Source: Deltaproteobacteria bacterium (GTDB lineage Bacteria > Desulfobacterota > Desulfuromonadia > Geobacterales > Pseudopelobacteraceae). Taken from it: a stretch of DNA of 14,741 nucleotides. The position numbers were made by a program, and so were the translations under genes. The notes under the pieces were generated by a model that did not search any database, was not told where the DNA came from, and was given only the letters and a program-made list of their open reading frames with translations. Positions within the stretch are counted from its first letter, which is position 1. Each line of letters starts with the position of its first letter. Positions 6,239 to 13,872 of the stretch are shown here, in pieces. The stretch is taken from assembly GCA_030654645.1 (NCBI GenBank), contig JAURXC010000002.1, positions 1-14,741 on the forward strand, read 5' to 3'.

Positions 6239-8545
6239 ATGTCTCATAATCTCGTCATCGTCGAATCCCCCGCCAAGGGGAAAACCATAGAAAAATTTCT
6301 CGGCCCGGACTATACGGTTCTGGCTTCGTTCGGCCATGTGCGGGCGCTGCCCAGCAAACAGGGTTCGGTGGATATCGAGAAGGGCTTCGAGCCCAAATAC
6401 CACATTCTGCCGGAGAGCAAAAAACATCTGGATGCGATCAAAAAAGCGCTCAAGGGGGCGGATAACCTGCTTCTGGCAACCGACCCCGACCGTGAAGGGG
6501 AGGCTATCTCCTGGCATCTGCTGGCCGCGCTGGGACTGGATAAAAAGAATCCCGGTATAAACATTCAACGGGTCGTATTCCATGAGATAACCAGGGACGC
6601 CATCATCCACGCGGTACAGAATCCCCGCTCGATTGCCAATGAACTGGTTGATGCCCAGCAGGCGCGATCCATTCTGGATTACCTGGTCGGCTTCAACCTG
6701 TCACCGTTCCTCTGGAAAAAGATCCGTTACGGGCTTTCCGCCGGTCGAGTCCAGTCGGTGGCGCTGCGGCTGGTCTGCGAGCGTGAAAAAGAGATCCAGG
6801 CCTTCATCGAACAGGAATACTGGACCATCGCGGCGCGTCTGGGCGTTGCTCCTGGACAGGAATTCAAGGCCGGCCTGGTCGAGGTTGGCGGCAAAAAACT
6901 CGGCAAATTCGATATTCCGGGGGAGGAAATCGCCGCCGGTCTGAAAGCTGCCCTTCAATCCGGCAGCTATTGTGTTGACCGGATCACAAAAACCGAGAAG
7001 AAGCGCAATCCATCGCCCCCCTTTACAACCTCGACGCTCCAGCAGGAGGCGTCGCGCAAGCTCGGGTTCTCGGCCAAGAAGACCATGTCCACCGCCCAGA
7101 AACTCTACGAGGGCATCGATATCGGCCAGGAGGGTACCGTCGGTCTGATAACCTACATGCGTACCGACAGCGTCAACCTTTCGAACCAAGCCCTGAAAGA
7201 GGCCCATGACGTGATCTCGGCCGCCTACGGCAAGGAATACGCGCTGGCCAAGCCGCGCATTTTCAAGACCAAGACCAAAAATGCCCAGGAGGCCCACGAG
7301 GCGGTGCGGCCGACATATATCGCCAAGACCCCGGCGGAACTGAAGAAGTTCCTCACACCGGATCTATACAAACTCTACGAGCTGATCTGGAAACGGACCG
7401 TGGCCTGCCAGATGGCCGAGGCGCTGCTGGACCAGACCTCGGTCGATATTGCCGCCGACCTGACCACTGCTCCCGTGGGCGGGCCGTTTGCCGGCGCCAG
7501 GGCGGCCAGGCTTCGGGCCGCGGGAACCGTGATCCGTTTTCCCGGATTCATGAAGCTGTATATCGAAGGGCTGGATGATCAGGATGAGGAGAAGGAAGGG
7601 CTGCTTCCGGCCATGAGCGAGGGTGCCAACCTGAAGCTGCACGAGATCCTGCCGGAACAGCACTTCACCCAGCCGCCGCCGCGCTATACCGAGGCGACGC
7701 TGGTCAAGACGCTGGAGGAATACGGCATCGGTCGTCCTTCCACCTATGCCTCGATCATGAATACGCTGGTCGAGCGCAAGTATACCCGCCTGGACAAGAA
7801 ACGCTTCTTTCCCGAAGATGTGGGCATGGTGGTCAGCGATCTGCTGACGGCCCATTTCCAGAAATATGTCGATTACAATTTTACCGCCGGACTGGAAGAG
7901 GAACTGGATCAGGTCTCGCGCGGTGAAAAAGAGTGGAAGCCGCTGCTGAAGGAATTCTGGGAGCCGTTTATCGCGCTGCTCAAGCAGAAGGAGGGGGAAG
8001 TCAGCAAGTCCGACCTGACTACCGAGGCCACCGACGAGGCCTGTCCCGAGTGCGGCAAGCCGCTGGTGGTCAAACTCGGCAAACGCGGCAAGTTCATCGC
8101 CTGCTCCGGTTTCCAGGAAGGGTGCAAGTATACCCGCAACGTTGACCAGGAGGGGGGGGCGGAGTTGGCCGAGCCGGTCCTTTCCGAGGAAAAATGCGAA
8201 AAATGCGGGCAGCCGATGCTGATCAAGGACGGCCGTTTCGGCAAATACCTGGCCTGTTCCGGTTATCCGGCCTGCAAGAACATCCAGCCGCTGGTCAAGC
8301 CCAAAAGCACCGGCGTGATCTGCCCGGAATGCAAGGAAGGCGAGCTGACCGAGAAAAAATCACGCTTCGGCAAGCTCTTTTATTCCTGCAACCGCTATCC
8401 GCAGTGCAAGTTCGCTCTGTGGGATCTGCCGGTTGAAAGTCCCTGCCCCAAGTGCGGTTTCCCGCTGCTGGTCAAGAAGATCTACAAGCGCAAGGGTGAG
8501 TTCCTGAAATGCCCCAAAGAGGGCTGCGACTACACCAGCGAGTAG
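6239..8545 (+). CDS. topA: DNA topoisomerase I (type IA)
   Basis: A complete 768-residue TopA, which relaxes negatively supercoiled DNA through a transient 5'-phosphotyrosine break. The Toprim domain carries E9 and the TDPDREGE motif at 81-88 (acidic D82, D84, E86 for Mg2+). The catalytic tyrosine is Y306 in LITYMRTDS, and EAHEAVRPT (351-359) and GIGRPSTYA (496-504) mark the remaining core. The C-terminus has four Cys4 zinc ribbons: C602/C605/C622/C629, C653/C656/C673/C679, C695/C698/C717/C723 and C736/C739/C758/C763. AAGGA lies 11 bases before the ATG; another ATG at 6231 is out of frame. It sits 69 bases after dprA and 35 bases before trmFO, suggesting an operon. Every expected catalytic residue is present. 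Confidence 0.98.
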   Translation: MSHNLVIVESPAKGKTIEKFLGPDYTVLASFGHVRALPSKQGSVDIEKGFEPKYHILPESKKHLDAIKKALKGADNLLLATDPDREGEAISWHLLAALGLDKKNPGINIQRVVFHEITRDAIIHAVQNPRSIANELVDAQQARSILDYLVGFNLSPFLWKKIRYGLSAGRVQSVALRLVCEREKEIQAFIEQEYWTIAARLGVAPGQEFKAGLVEVGGKKLGKFDIPGEEIAAGLKAALQSGSYCVDRITKTEKKRNPSPPFTTSTLQQEASRKLGFSAKKTMSTAQKLYEGIDIGQEGTVGLITYMRTDSVNLSNQALKEAHDVISAAYGKEYALAKPRIFKTKTKNAQEAHEAVRPTYIAKTPAELKKFLTPDLYKLYELIWKRTVACQMAEALLDQTSVDIAADLTTAPVGGPFAGARAARLRAAGTVIRFPGFMKLYIEGLDDQDEEKEGLLPAMSEGANLKLHEILPEQHFTQPPPRYTEATLVKTLEEYGIGRPSTYASIMNTLVERKYTRLDKKRFFPEDVGMVVSDLLTAHFQKYVDYNFTAGLEEELDQVSRGEKEWKPLLKEFWEPFIALLKQKEGEVSKSDLTTEATDEACPECGKPLVVKLGKRGKFIACSGFQEGCKYTRNVDQEGGAELAEPVLSEEKCEKCGQPMLIKDGRFGKYLACSGYPACKNIQPLVKPKSTGVICPECKEGELTEKKSRFGKLFYSCNRYPQCKFALWDLPVESPCPKCGFPLLVKKIYKRKGEFLKCPKEGCDYTSE

Positions 8546-8580
8546 TTCCACAAAAATCATATCCATCTTTCAAGGCTCCC

Positions 8581-9885
8581 ATGAATCCCAATCTTACCAT
8601 CATCGGCGGCGGGCTGGCCGGCTGCGAGGCGGCTTGGCAGGCCGCCCGGCGCGGCGTGCCGGTTACGCTGCACGAAATGAAGCCGGAGAAATTCTCTCCG
8701 GCCCATCACCTTCCCGGACTGGCCGAACTGGTCTGTTCCAACTCGCTGCGCGGCGATTCACTCGACAATGCGGTCGGTCTGCTGAAGGAAGAGCTGCGAC
8801 GCTGCGGATCACTGCTGATGGAAGCGGCCGAAGCCACCCGTGTTCCGGCCGGAGGGGCGCTGGCCGTTGACCGTCAACTGTTTTCCGAATATGTCACGGA
8901 GAAAATCTCATCCAATCCCCTGATCCGTGTCGAGCATGGCGAGGTGGCCGACATTCCGCTTGACGGGCATGTGATCATTGCCTCCGGTCCGCTTACCAGC
9001 GATGCGCTGGCTGGAGCGCTGGCCGAGTTGACCGGTGACCGGCTCTACTTCTACGATGCCATCGCACCGATTGTTGCCGCCGATTCGCTCGACCAGGGCA
9101 AGGTGTTCTACGCTTCGCGCTATGGCAAGGGGGACGGCGATGATTACCTCAACTGTCCACTGGATGAGGCTGAATACCTGCGATTCGTAGACGAGCTTTT
9201 GCGCGGCGAAAAAGTACAGGCCAGGGATTTTGAAAAAGTTGTCCATTTTGAAGGCTGCATGCCGGTTGAGGAGTTGGCGGCCCGTGGCGTTGAGACGCTG
9301 CGTTTCGGACCGATGAAGCCGGTCGGCCTGGTCGATCCGCGCAGCGGAAGGGAACCGCATGCGGTTATCCAGCTGCGTGCCGAGAACCGGGAGAAGACCA
9401 TGTACAATCTGGTCGGTTTCCAGACCAAGTTGACCTATGGCGAGCAGCGCCGCATCTTCAGGCTGATTCCCGGGCTGGAGAATGTGGAATTTGTCAGGCT
9501 TGGCTCGATGCACCGCAACACCTTCATAAATTCCCCCTCTTTGCTGCACCCCAGCCAGCAGCTGAAGGGTGATCCGCGCATCATCTTTGCCGGCCAGATA
9601 ACCGGCGTCGAGGGGTATGTGGAGTCGGCCGCCAGCGGCTTACTGGCCGGGGTGATGGCCGCCGCGCTCCTGCAGGGGCGCGAAAGTGCCGTCCCGCCGC
9701 CTGAAACCGCGCTGGGGGCGCTGATGGCGCATATTACCAATGCCGATGCAAAGCACTTCCAACCGATGAATGTCAATTACGGGCTCTTCCCGGAGCTGCC
9801 GGGACGGGTCAAGAAGAAGGAACGCCGCCAGAAGCTGGCGGAACGGGCCCTGGCGGCGCTGGAAGCGTGGAAAGATAAAATCTGA
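8581..9885 (+). CDS. trmFO: Folate-dependent tRNA m5U54 methyltransferase TrmFO
   Basis: A 434-residue flavoprotein that makes 5-methyluridine at position 54 of the tRNA T-loop, using methylenetetrahydrofolate as carbon donor and FADH2 as reductant. The N-terminal dinucleotide fold is plain (IIGGGLAGCE, 7-16). C52 (in LVCSNSLRGDS) and C226 (in HFEGCMP) match by position and context the two functional cysteines described for the B. subtilis enzyme (C53 and C226). The C-terminal GQITGVEGYVESAASG (338-353) is the second FAD-binding stretch typical of the GidA/TrmFO superfamily. Full GidA/MnmG is about 200 residues longer, which separates the two. I chose ATG 8581 because homology starts there and AAGG precedes it by five bases; an upstream ATG at 8509 overlaps the topA end. 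The gene was formerly called gid. Confidence 0.97.
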   Translation: MNPNLTIIGGGLAGCEAAWQAARRGVPVTLHEMKPEKFSPAHHLPGLAELVCSNSLRGDSLDNAVGLLKEELRRCGSLLMEAAEATRVPAGGALAVDRQLFSEYVTEKISSNPLIRVEHGEVADIPLDGHVIIASGPLTSDALAGALAELTGDRLYFYDAIAPIVAADSLDQGKVFYASRYGKGDGDDYLNCPLDEAEYLRFVDELLRGEKVQARDFEKVVHFEGCMPVEELAARGVETLRFGPMKPVGLVDPRSGREPHAVIQLRAENREKTMYNLVGFQTKLTYGEQRRIFRLIPGLENVEFVRLGSMHRNTFINSPSLLHPSQQLKGDPRIIFAGQITGVEGYVESAASGLLAGVMAAALLQGRESAVPPPETALGALMAHITNADAKHFQPMNVNYGLFPELPGRVKKKERRQKLAERALAALEAWKDKI

Positions 9886-10042
9886 ATAACACGGAGATAC
9901 GGCCGAAAGTAGGCGCTTGTATGCGAGTGCACGGAGTATACCGGAGTAATCTTGTTGAGAATATTCACCGATTTGTCTATTCTACACTACTGGGCTTGAA
10001 GTTCTCTGTGTCCTCGGTGACTCTGTGGTGATAAGGATTTTA
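9876..10042. repeat. Imperfect inverted-repeat intergenic element
   Basis: The gap between trmFO and the Fe-S gene is bordered by related ends in opposite orientation. TAAAATC at 9876-9882 is the exact complement of GATTTTA at 10036-10042. Further in, CACGGAGATACGG (9890-9902) resembles the complement of CGGTGACTCTGTG (10015-10027) with four mismatches. The right side carries period-like CTCTGTGTCCTCGGTGACTC runs. I recognise this CTCTGTG/CACAGAG type of sequence as a common dispersed intergenic repeat in several bacterial groups, but I could not search for copies. The left end overlaps the last codons of trmFO and the right end overlaps the ribosome site of the next gene. Confidence 0.5.
9955..9983 (+). 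promoter_or_regulatory. Candidate promoter for the Fe-S protein gene
   Basis: TTGAGA (9955-9960) and TATTCT (9978-9983) are spaced by exactly 17 bases, matching the sigma70 consensus at five and four of six positions. The transcript would start near 9990 and would carry the CTCTGTG repeat in its leader. Confidence 0.4.
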
Positions 10043-10046
10043 ACAA

Positions 10047-11330
10047 ATGGAAGAAAATACAACTATCGATCCCCTCAAGCGGGTTGAAGATCAGCTTAAA
10101 AAATGCGTCAAGTGTGGAGCCTGCCGCACGAACTGCCCGGCATTCGCTGCTTTCCAGCGTGAGCCGGCCGTGGCCCGTGGCAAGGTGGCGCTGGCGCAGC
10201 ACGTACTGAAGGATGATATCGAGCTGGATGACCAGACCTATCTGGCCATGTCCAGGTGCCTTCTGTGCGGCAGTTGTGTCGAAAAGTGTCCCAACGATGT
10301 GCCGACCGATGAAATAGTGGTCGCCGCACGTGAGGCGCTGGCGCAGAAACGGGGCCTGACCACCTTCCACAAGGCGGTCGGGCAGGTGATAAACAGCCGC
10401 TCGCGCATGAAGATGGGAGCCAAGATGGCGTCAATACTTGGCCCGCTGTTCTTCAAGAAGGTTCCCGAGACCTCAGGACTTAGGCTGCGCTTCCCGCTTC
10501 CGTTTGTGGGCAACCAGCGTTTTATCCCAGCCATCGCCAAAGAGCCCTTTATCGACAGGCACCCGGAGGTGATTGCCGGCGAACCGGGCAAGCCCCGCAT
10601 CGTCTTCTTTGTGGGGTGCATGACCAATTTTGTCTATACCGAGGTCGGCGAAGCGGCGCTGGCACTGTTCCGTCACCTGGGCTGTACCGTGATCATCCCC
10701 AAGGGGCAGCAGTGCTGCGGATTGCCGGGGATGTCCGGCGGCGATCTTGCTACGGTGCGTGATCTGGCTGAAAAGAACCTGTCGGAGATGGAGCGTTACG
10801 AAGCGGATTACGTGATGAGCGCCTGCGCCACCTGCGGCGGCGCTTTGCACAGGTTATATCCGTTGGTTGTCGGCAAGCGCAACCCGGAGCTGCGCGAACG
10901 TCTGGACGCGCTGGCGAAAAAAACCGTGGACGCAGCCCAGTTGCTGCAGAAGCTGGGACTCAATCCGCAAGAAACCGGAGCCGGCGAACTGTTAAGTATA
11001 ACCTACCACGACCCCTGCCACCTCCGCACCCGCGGCATCACCAAACAGCCACGCGAGTTGTTGAAGGCGACCCCCGGCGTGGAATTGGTGGAAATGGAAG
11101 GGGCCGATAAGTGCTGCGGTCTGGGCGGCACCTTTAACGTCTATCATTACGAGTCATCGATGACGATCAACGATGCCAAAAGCCGGGCAATTATTGCCAC
11201 CGGCGCTCAGGCGGTCGCGACCGGATGCCCCGGTTGCATGATGCAGCTTTCGGATGGCCTCAAGCAGCACGGCTCCGATCTGGAAGTATTGCACACGCTG
11301 CAACTGCTGGCGCGTAATCTGAAACAGTGA
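10047..11330 (+). CDS. GlcF-like iron-sulfur subunit (two 4Fe-4S, two CCG domains)
   Basis: A 427-residue cytoplasmic electron-transfer protein of the GlcF/LutA/HdrD-like group. Two ferredoxin-type [4Fe-4S] motifs are seen: C20/C23/C26/C30 and C71/C74/C77/C81. Two CCG domains follow, with C191, C223-C224, C260/C263 in the first and C324, C356-C357, C394/C397 in the second; all key cysteines are present. In glycolate oxidase and related D-lactate dehydrogenases such a subunit passes electrons from an FAD-linked GlcD-type protein towards quinone or another carrier. Here no GlcD-like gene lies on either side, so the substrate is open. AAGGA lies nine bases before the ATG. I would annotate it as glycolate/D-lactate oxidase-type Fe-S subunit, with the family sure and the partner unknown. 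Confidence 0.85.
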   Translation: MEENTTIDPLKRVEDQLKKCVKCGACRTNCPAFAAFQREPAVARGKVALAQHVLKDDIELDDQTYLAMSRCLLCGSCVEKCPNDVPTDEIVVAAREALAQKRGLTTFHKAVGQVINSRSRMKMGAKMASILGPLFFKKVPETSGLRLRFPLPFVGNQRFIPAIAKEPFIDRHPEVIAGEPGKPRIVFFVGCMTNFVYTEVGEAALALFRHLGCTVIIPKGQQCCGLPGMSGGDLATVRDLAEKNLSEMERYEADYVMSACATCGGALHRLYPLVVGKRNPELRERLDALAKKTVDAAQLLQKLGLNPQETGAGELLSITYHDPCHLRTRGITKQPRELLKATPGVELVEMEGADKCCGLGGTFNVYHYESSMTINDAKSRAIIATGAQAVATGCPGCMMQLSDGLKQHGSDLEVLHTLQLLARNLKQ

Positions 11331-11398
11331 TCTGTTTGTGTTTGAACCGGACATTTTTAGTCAGGCTGTTATTCTTTGTTACTGATAAATAATTTTTA

Positions 11399-11426
11399 TT
11401 GACATTATAAGTCAAATTGTATACAA
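11399..11426 (+). promoter_or_regulatory. Promoter-like region with two adjacent dyads before the XRE-cupin gene
   Basis: TTGACA (11399-11404) is a perfect -35 box. TATACA (11420-11425), 15 bases further, is a possible -10 but the spacing is short. Two dyads cover this region: TTGAC(11399-11403)/GTCAA(11411-11415) and the perfect 10-base palindrome TTGTATACAA (11417-11426). Both would be well placed as operators for the helix-turn-helix protein encoded 46 bases downstream; binding is inference. Confidence 0.45.
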
Positions 11427-11471
11427 ACCCCGCACGAAAACTGAGTTTTATTTTTGTGATCAGGGGGTTGG

Positions 11472-12035
11472 ATGAGCGAATTCAATATCGGAGCAAAGAT
11501 AAAGAAGCTTCGTCTTGCCAAAAAATTGACTCTCCAGGCCGTTGCGAGAGAAACCGGTTTTTCACCGGCACTTATATCACAGATCGAAAACAACAATGTT
11601 TCGCCTCCAATCGCAACCCTCTCCCGTATTGCCAAATTCTTTGACGTCAAGATAGGTCTGTTTTTCACCGAAGAAGAAGAAGAGTGCCGCTTCGAAGTCG
11701 TGCGGGCTCACGAGCGTAAAGCAATCCCCAGGGTTATCTCCAAGGCCGGCACCAGCCAGGGCTATTCCTACGAATCACTCTCATTCCACAAGCAAAACAA
11801 GAAAATGGAGCCGTTCCTGCTCTCTGTCACCGAAAAGGCGCTGGAGGAGAACACTTATAGCCACGATGGTGAAGAGTTCCTGTTCATTATGAAAGGAACG
11901 GCCGAGCTGATTCTTGATGAAAAGCGGATCATTCTTGAAGAGGGCGACTGTGTCTACTTTGATTCGGCACTTAAACACCGCCTGCTTTCAAAGGACGGCT
12001 CGGAAGTCAACGTGCTGGCTGTCGTCACACGTTAA
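11472..12035 (+). CDS. XRE-family regulator with C-terminal cupin domain
   Basis: A 187-residue transcription regulator. The N-terminus is an XRE-type helix-turn-helix (about 6-61), with the recognition region SPALISQIENNNVSPPIATL at 31-50. A short acidic linker (EEEEE, about 67-71) leads to a single cupin_2 barrel at about 115-185. H131, E134/E135 and H169 are possible metal or ligand contacts in the two cupin motifs. Proteins of this build usually sense a small metabolite and control neighbouring genes. AGGGGG lies four bases before the ATG. It is followed after 69 bases by a carboxyltransferase gene in the same direction, so control of that locus is the natural guess; the ligand cannot be read from the sequence. 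Its more AT-rich DNA differs a little from neighbouring genes. Confidence 0.9.
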   Translation: MSEFNIGAKIKKLRLAKKLTLQAVARETGFSPALISQIENNNVSPPIATLSRIAKFFDVKIGLFFTEEEEECRFEVVRAHERKAIPRVISKAGTSQGYSYESLSFHKQNKKMEPFLLSVTEKALEENTYSHDGEEFLFIMKGTAELILDEKRIILEEGDCVYFDSALKHRLLSKDGSEVNVLAVVTR

Positions 12036-12038
12036 ATT

Positions 12039-12057
12039 GTTAATATTCAAATATAAC
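12039..12057. promoter_or_regulatory. AT-rich dyad between regulator and carboxyltransferase
   Basis: GTTAATATT (12039-12047), two bases, then AATATAAC (12050-12057) form an inverted repeat with one bulged base. It begins three bases after the regulator stop codon. It could be an operator or part of a promoter for the carboxylase genes; no convincing -35/-10 pair accompanies it. Confidence 0.3.
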
Positions 12058-12104
12058 CATTAAAGATCGAAGTCTGTTTATATCACACTGGAAGGATGGC
12101 GAAG

Positions 12105-13829
12105 ATGTCCAAAAAAGCAATTAAACCATCACTGAAAAACCCGTTTGCACCCCCTGAGAATGTTGAATTTACGATTCCTGGAGAAATTCCAGGAATGAAG
12201 GGCGGATATGAAGAGGCGATGAAGGAAGGTTATGACCTGATTCAGCGCCCGGTAAAGTCGGTCAGCATTGCACAGATTGAAAAGCAGCATTTCAAAAAGC
12301 GCATGACCGTCTGGGAGCGCCTGCGCGTGTTGACGGAGAACGAGCCCAACATTCTTTTCCAGAACTGGGGTAAGAACCTGGACGGCGCCTCGCTGGTAAC
12401 TGGCATTCTCAACGTCAATGGACGGGATGTGGCGGTTTACGGCCATGATTTCACGGTTCGGGCCGGCTCAATCGATGCCACCAACGGCCGTAAACTGGCG
12501 CTACTGTTCCAGATGGCCGGTGAGAAGGGTATCCCGCTGATCGGCATGAACGATTCGGCCGGGGCATTCGTGCCGGCCGGCGTTGGCGGTCTGGATGGAT
12601 ACGCCGAGGCTTTCACCGCGCTCCGCAAGATCAGCGGCGTTGTTCCCAGTATCATGTGCATGTTCGGCTTTAACGCCGGCGGCGGCAGCTATCTGCCGCG
12701 TCAGGGCAGTTTTGTGATCCAGCCCAACAACACCTTTTTCGGCCTGACCGGCCCTGGCGTTGTAAAGTCAGTCCTGGGTGAGGATGTAACCCCTGAAGAT
12801 CTGGGAGGACCGAAGGTCCATGGGCAGTCCGGGGTAGCCGACCTGACCGTGGAAGATGAAGTCTCGGCGCTGCGGACCGCACTGCAGCTGCTTTCCTATC
12901 TGCCAGACAACAACAGTGTCATGGCCCGTTTTCAGAAGACCACCGACCCCATCGACCGGAAAACCTGGGAGATCAATACCCTGCTCAAGAAGGCTTTCAA
13001 CTCTCCGACCGGATTCAATACGCCCTTCGACGTGTCGATCATGATCCAGCAGATCTGCGATCATGGCGATTACTTTGAGTTGCAGCGTGACCGTGCCCGT
13101 GAAGCGGTGACCGCTCTTGGCCGTCTGGGCGGCAATGTGGTCGGCTTTGTTGCCAACAACAGCGCCGTGGCTTCCGGCCAGATTTCGGTAGATTCGGCCT
13201 ACAAGATTGCCCGTTTCAACCGTTTCTGTAATATCTACAATATCCCGATGATCTTCATGGAAGACACCACCGGTTTCCTGCCGGGTCGCGAACAGGAGTG
13301 CCGCGGCATCGTCCAGGCTGGCCGAGCCATGCTCGATTCAATCGTGGACATCAGGACGCCGCGTATCCTGCTGATCATACGCAACGCCTACGGCGGAGCC
13401 TACGCTTCCTACAACAACTACCCGACCGGCGCCGATCTGGTTCTGGCCCTGCCAACTACCCGCCTGGCGGTCATGGGGCCGGCTGGCAAGGAGTTCGTCT
13501 ACAAGGATGAGTTGCGCAAGCTGCGGAGTGCCGTCACGGTCAAGATCAAGGACGGAACCCAGGAGCGCGTGGCTGCCGGCATGGAAGCCGGCGAGGCCAA
13601 AAAGGATGCCGAAAAGGATGCCGCGGACTGGTTGAAGATCGAGGAAGCGGCCTTGAACAGCCGTTACGAAAAAGAACTGATGAATCCAAAGGAAGGTCTG
13701 GCGCTGGGATCAATCTCCTCGCTCGTCATGCCAACCGACCTGCGCAAGGTGCTCGGGGAGAACATGAACTTCTTCCTGCGTCACTACAAACCGGGCCCGA
13801 TGCAGGCCGTTCAGCGCGAGTTCCATTAA
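12105..13829 (+). CDS. Carboxyltransferase subunit of a biotin-dependent carboxylase
   Basis: A 574-residue crotonase-fold carboxyltransferase related to PccB, AccD and glutaconyl-CoA decarboxylase alpha subunits. It would move the carboxyl group between biotin and an acyl-CoA or 2-oxoacid. The N-terminal half carries NDSAGAFVPAGVGG (149-162) and FGFNAGGGSYLP (187-198), the two oxyanion-hole regions. The C-terminal half has FMEDTTGFLPGREQE (384-398) and RNAYGGAYASYNN (426-438). The usual DSGGAR and AYGGAYDVM wording is altered, so the acyl substrate is uncertain. It is longer than typical PccB because of an N-terminal extension and a charged insertion at about 465-530. I prefer ATG 12105 because GGAAGG (12090-12095) is nine bases away; the in-frame ATG at 12096 abuts that site and would add three residues. 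A biotin carboxylase gene starts 43 bases downstream. Confidence 0.87.
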   Translation: MSKKAIKPSLKNPFAPPENVEFTIPGEIPGMKGGYEEAMKEGYDLIQRPVKSVSIAQIEKQHFKKRMTVWERLRVLTENEPNILFQNWGKNLDGASLVTGILNVNGRDVAVYGHDFTVRAGSIDATNGRKLALLFQMAGEKGIPLIGMNDSAGAFVPAGVGGLDGYAEAFTALRKISGVVPSIMCMFGFNAGGGSYLPRQGSFVIQPNNTFFGLTGPGVVKSVLGEDVTPEDLGGPKVHGQSGVADLTVEDEVSALRTALQLLSYLPDNNSVMARFQKTTDPIDRKTWEINTLLKKAFNSPTGFNTPFDVSIMIQQICDHGDYFELQRDRAREAVTALGRLGGNVVGFVANNSAVASGQISVDSAYKIARFNRFCNIYNIPMIFMEDTTGFLPGREQECRGIVQAGRAMLDSIVDIRTPRILLIIRNAYGGAYASYNNYPTGADLVLALPTTRLAVMGPAGKEFVYKDELRKLRSAVTVKIKDGTQERVAAGMEAGEAKKDAEKDAADWLKIEEAALNSRYEKELMNPKEGLALGSISSLVMPTDLRKVLGENMNFFLRHYKPGPMQAVQREFH

Positions 13830-13872
13830 ATAATATTTTTAACTTATCCGATGAGATTGGAGATATATACCA

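Noticed and set aside
6701..7297. Open frame of 198 codons antisense to topA
   Set aside because: It lies over the conserved catalytic core of TopA and shows no domain or translation signal.
9987..10370. Minus-strand frame ending in an SPQSHRGHRE-like peptide
   Set aside because: That peptide is the translation of the CTCTGTG-type repeat, and the rest is antisense to the Fe-S protein; this is a known kind of spurious prediction.
11331..11398. Terminator after the Fe-S protein gene
   Set aside because: The region is AT-rich with T-runs, but I found no stable GC stem ahead of them.
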